A DNA stretch of 64,000 nucleotides from Paramecium octaurelia. Taxonomy: Eukaryota > Ciliophora > Oligohymenophorea > Peniculida > Parameciidae. Made by a program: the position numbers and the translations under genes. The stretch is taken from NCBI GenBank assembly GCA_905182995.1, contig CAJJDP010000156.1, forward strand, positions 203,931 through 267,930, written 5' to 3'. The notes under the pieces are model-generated. The model had not been told where the DNA came from, searched no databases, and saw only the letters and a list, made by a program, of their open reading frames with translations. Shown here piece after piece: positions 61,474 to 64,000 of this stretch; position 1 is the first letter of the stretch; each line of letters begins with the position of its first letter.

Positions 61474-62705
61474 ATGGTTTTGCTTTTCAAGGTAGCAATA
61501 ATTAGGCATTTACTTAAACCGATGGAGGTAACAAGGGCAAACTTCAAAATATCATTTAATCCTTTCTATTTTTATCAATATCCTTCTATCATAGTTGAAA
61601 GTCTCATAATGGGTGATAATAAGCTTCTTCTTTCATTGCAATCGCATCATTGCTCAGGAGAGACTGGAAAAAATGATTGCCTCAAATTATTCTAATGTAG
61701 ATCTCATTACACAGTAGGGCTAAAGCCAAAAGGAACACCATTTCAAATATATCTCTTAAATGAGGTTGATTTTGAAAGTTTGAATATTTTTTATTTGATT
61801 GGTTCCCTCTATACTTACACACATTTTCAAACTTTTATATTGAATAATTTTTCCTAATAAGGAAACCTAATATAATTTAGGATTTGTTATAGAACAAACC
61901 CTAAATACTGGAAGACAATATGCATTTATTTTTTAACCTTAAGCCGTTTCCATATTCTATATTTTTTGTCATAATTTTTTTGCTATTGTCTGCAATCTTT
62001 TGATGCTACAAAGTTACCGATGAGCGAGCTAATTAAAGTAGAGAGTAGAGATACTAAATGGACTAAACCTTAGCTAAACAAAAAGGATTCCACTCAAAAT
62101 TTAATGACCTTTCTAAACTAATAGAACGATGAAAATGCACATCACTTTCTTGTTTGAGGTGTAATCAAAATCTTCTTTGCAAGCAAATGTGTCTGAGACA
62201 AGAAAATTAAAAGGTGCAGTCAAATCAAAAGTTGTTCATTTTATTAAGAAGTAGTCTCTCGTAGGTTTTGCAGGATCCTCCTGGCTGTTATTATGACTAT
62301 GAACTTAAGAAATTTTAGGATACGTCTTAGCTTCCAAAATGCACTGAGTAACAATTATCTTCACATTTGCATGGAAGAGAAGAGCTTTACATGAGGTTGT
62401 GGATGAGGCAGATATAAGAGGCTAATTAACACGTTTAGGATGTAAGCACAGAAATGAATTTATTGTGCAATTATGGATGCATAAAATAGGATCCATTTGA
62501 GACTTGCTTAATTTAATCTTATTATTATTATCATTGGAAGGATAATAAATGTTATTAGTGCTAATCTGTTAAATCCAGCCTTGATAATAGAACCAGCGAT
62601 TATGTTTATTTTGTTAGCATCTTGAAATAATAAATATGCGTAATAAAATTTACAAAAAAATCAAAGGTTTTTCGTTTATAGTATTCTTTTTTGATTCAAA
62701 TTTGA
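61474..62705 (+). CDS. Unknown protein of about 399 residues with hydrophobic middle
   Basis: Exons 61474-62151 and 62184-62705 with a 32-nt intron (GTTTGAGG...TTTGCAAG). It begins MVLLFKVAIIRHLLKPMEV. The middle is aromatic and hydrophobic ('ICIYFLTLSRFHILYFLSQF', ~155-175) and may span a membrane. After 'MSELIKVESRDTKW' the chain is polar. The C-terminal third has Cys pairs ('LLCNYGCIKQDPFETC', 'NKCYQCQSVKSS'). Good codon sense continues past 62705 in other frames ('FRAEKSLTVSTLIDIQRKQ' near 62745), so more exons may follow. No family recognised. Confidence 0.5.
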
Positions 62706-63752
62706 TTTTATGAATTTAATCGGAGGCTGATGGAGATTGATTTTTAGAGCGGAAAAGTCCTTAACCGTATCAACGCTTATTGATATTCAGAGAAAGCAGT
62801 CTGGGTTCAGTAGTTTTAATTTTATAGAAATTTAGAGATATAAGATTTAATAATATAATAAACTGATTATTAATATAGCGATTATTCCTAAAATATATAA
62901 ATATAAGACTAGAAAAGATAATATTCATAAAAAGCGAAATTAGTGGTTGGGAAAATTAATGAAATCTAGATTATAAACTTTTTCAGAGATTTTCAATAAA
63001 TGTATATGTGAATTCTACTTCGATAGTTAAATGGGAAAGGATTAAGCAAGGTGATTGATTTAGGGATCTAAATTTCTTAATGCTTATATTACTCAATTTG
63101 AGTAGATTACTCAGATTATTGACTTTCTAAAATCTAATCATAATGATCATATTTGCCCTTAATTTATTTGATCATCACTTTGAGGATGGCTAGAGGAAAG
63201 TCAATGAATATATTTATTAAGAATTTACTTTTGGCCTCTTGTTAAAATGCATGAAATCTTGATTTAATTGGAGAGAAAGTGTTTGATCTAAATTATTGGT
63301 TTCTTATAGAGCTTATGCTATAACCACTTAATATAGTAATGAAACAGATGATTGTGCGAATATTTCGCAGTTAACTATAATCAGCCATTTTATCAGGAGG
63401 TATGGTTTTAATCTATTATAATAAGAGAAATTTTGTTATCTTATGGACTAAATTGATATAAAATAAGCTATTTTAAATAAGGACTCAAAATGATTACAAT
63501 TTATTTCAATATTTTAATTTGGAATAAGAATTTATTTCATTAGATTAAATCGAACTAAGAATGTGCATAGTTAATTTGATGTCCAAAATTTTTTGTATAT
63601 GGCTGAAACATTCCATATTCACTTACAGAACTTAAATCAATTATTTTAAATCATTATATTAGTTTTTGGATAATTTTTAAATGAATAAATTGTCTTTATT
63701 TACAAATAATAATAATAATGTAAATAAATTCTTCACTGGAGAGGTATTCATC
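62706..63752. other. Partly coding-like, unresolved
   Basis: A plus-strand frame of ~100 codons around 62740-63050 ('SGFSSFNFIEIQRYK', 'WLGKLMKSRLQTFSEIF') looks real but has no start; it may be a further exon of the 61474 gene. The rest is AT-rich with nothing clear. Confidence 0.35.
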
Positions 63753-64000
63753 ATGGGATTTAGAAGTACTAATCTTATTGACGCCACCTTTGGTACATTA
63801 CGAGATATACAGTGAAAGTCGGCCCTGGCAATGACCGGACCTTTGTCTTTCACCCAGTGTTGCTTTGTTCGGTTATAGTACAGTGCTTAAACAAAATTTA
63901 ACCTATTTCCTTCAGCAATCATCATGTAACATCGATGCGACCGTGAGGAACTGATGTATCTTGAGCTTGAAAAATCAGTGGGACTGACGATAGAAAAGGC
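63753..64000 (+). CDS. 5' part of a gene cut by the window edge, unknown
   Basis: From ATG 63753 (MGFRSTNLIDATF), a 20-nt GTACATTACG...ATACAG intron would join to 'VKVGPGNDRTFVFHPV'. Further coding-like pieces follow in other frames ('ALFGYSTVLKQNLTYFLQQ', 'CDREELMYLELEKSVGLTIE'). The DNA is much richer in G+C than the kilobases before it, which supports coding. Exons and family cannot be settled from this fragment. Confidence 0.35.

Noticed and set aside
1..64000. tRNA, rRNA and telomere repeats
   Set aside because: I looked for T-loop-like GGTTCGAAT patterns, rRNA cores and C4A2/C3A3 runs and found none convincing; a tRNAscan/Infernal run would be decisive.

Overview
The window looks like macronuclear DNA of a Paramecium-type ciliate. 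It is AT-rich and genes lie tens to a few hundred bases apart. TAA and TAG must be read as glutamine, and TGA is the only stop that fits. Introns are tiny (about 19-35 nt, GT(A)...AG) and were placed here because removing them restores one reading frame. All gene models below use this code.

Layout: (1) About 1-21 kb is gene-dense and mostly intact: a laforin-like glucan phosphatase (cut by the window edge), a small mitochondrial-type membrane protein, a RING-CH/FHA protein, a basic unknown protein, axonemal dynein light chain p28, a small basic protein, a 1,735-residue type I membrane protein, a 714-residue coiled-coil-like protein, a UBC9-like E2, a multi-exon membrane protein with a sortilin-like motif, a mitochondrial-type acyl carrier protein, a coiled-coil protein, a helix-turn-helix protein, a small membrane protein, an A/B-type cyclin, a double RanBP2 zinc-finger protein and an unknown protein. 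(2) 21.0-33.2 kb holds one very large cysteine-rich, probably GPI-anchored surface antigen (immobilization antigen) gene. (3) From about 33.2 kb to the right edge the DNA is gene-poor and AT-rich, with gene fragments and decaying genes (alpha-tubulin-like, WD-repeat, Cys-rich). A few good genes lie among them: a second giant type I membrane protein (43.3-48.8 kb), a secreted protein with a beta/gamma-crystallin-like stretch, and some unknown genes.

The scaffold has clear assembly scars. At single N bases (24027, 29114, 32235, 40936) and at a 273-N gap (45884-46156), the sequence after the gap repeats the preceding 1.2-1.6 kb. Several cases look exact, so they are probably uncollapsed contig overlaps. 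If the two overlaps inside the antigen gene are collapsed, it becomes one open frame of about 2,536 codons. The repeat across the N at 56890 is different: it is diverged and looks like a paralogue or allele. The dense left half, the surface antigen gene and the decaying AT-rich right half suggest a subtelomeric setting, but no telomere repeats are present.
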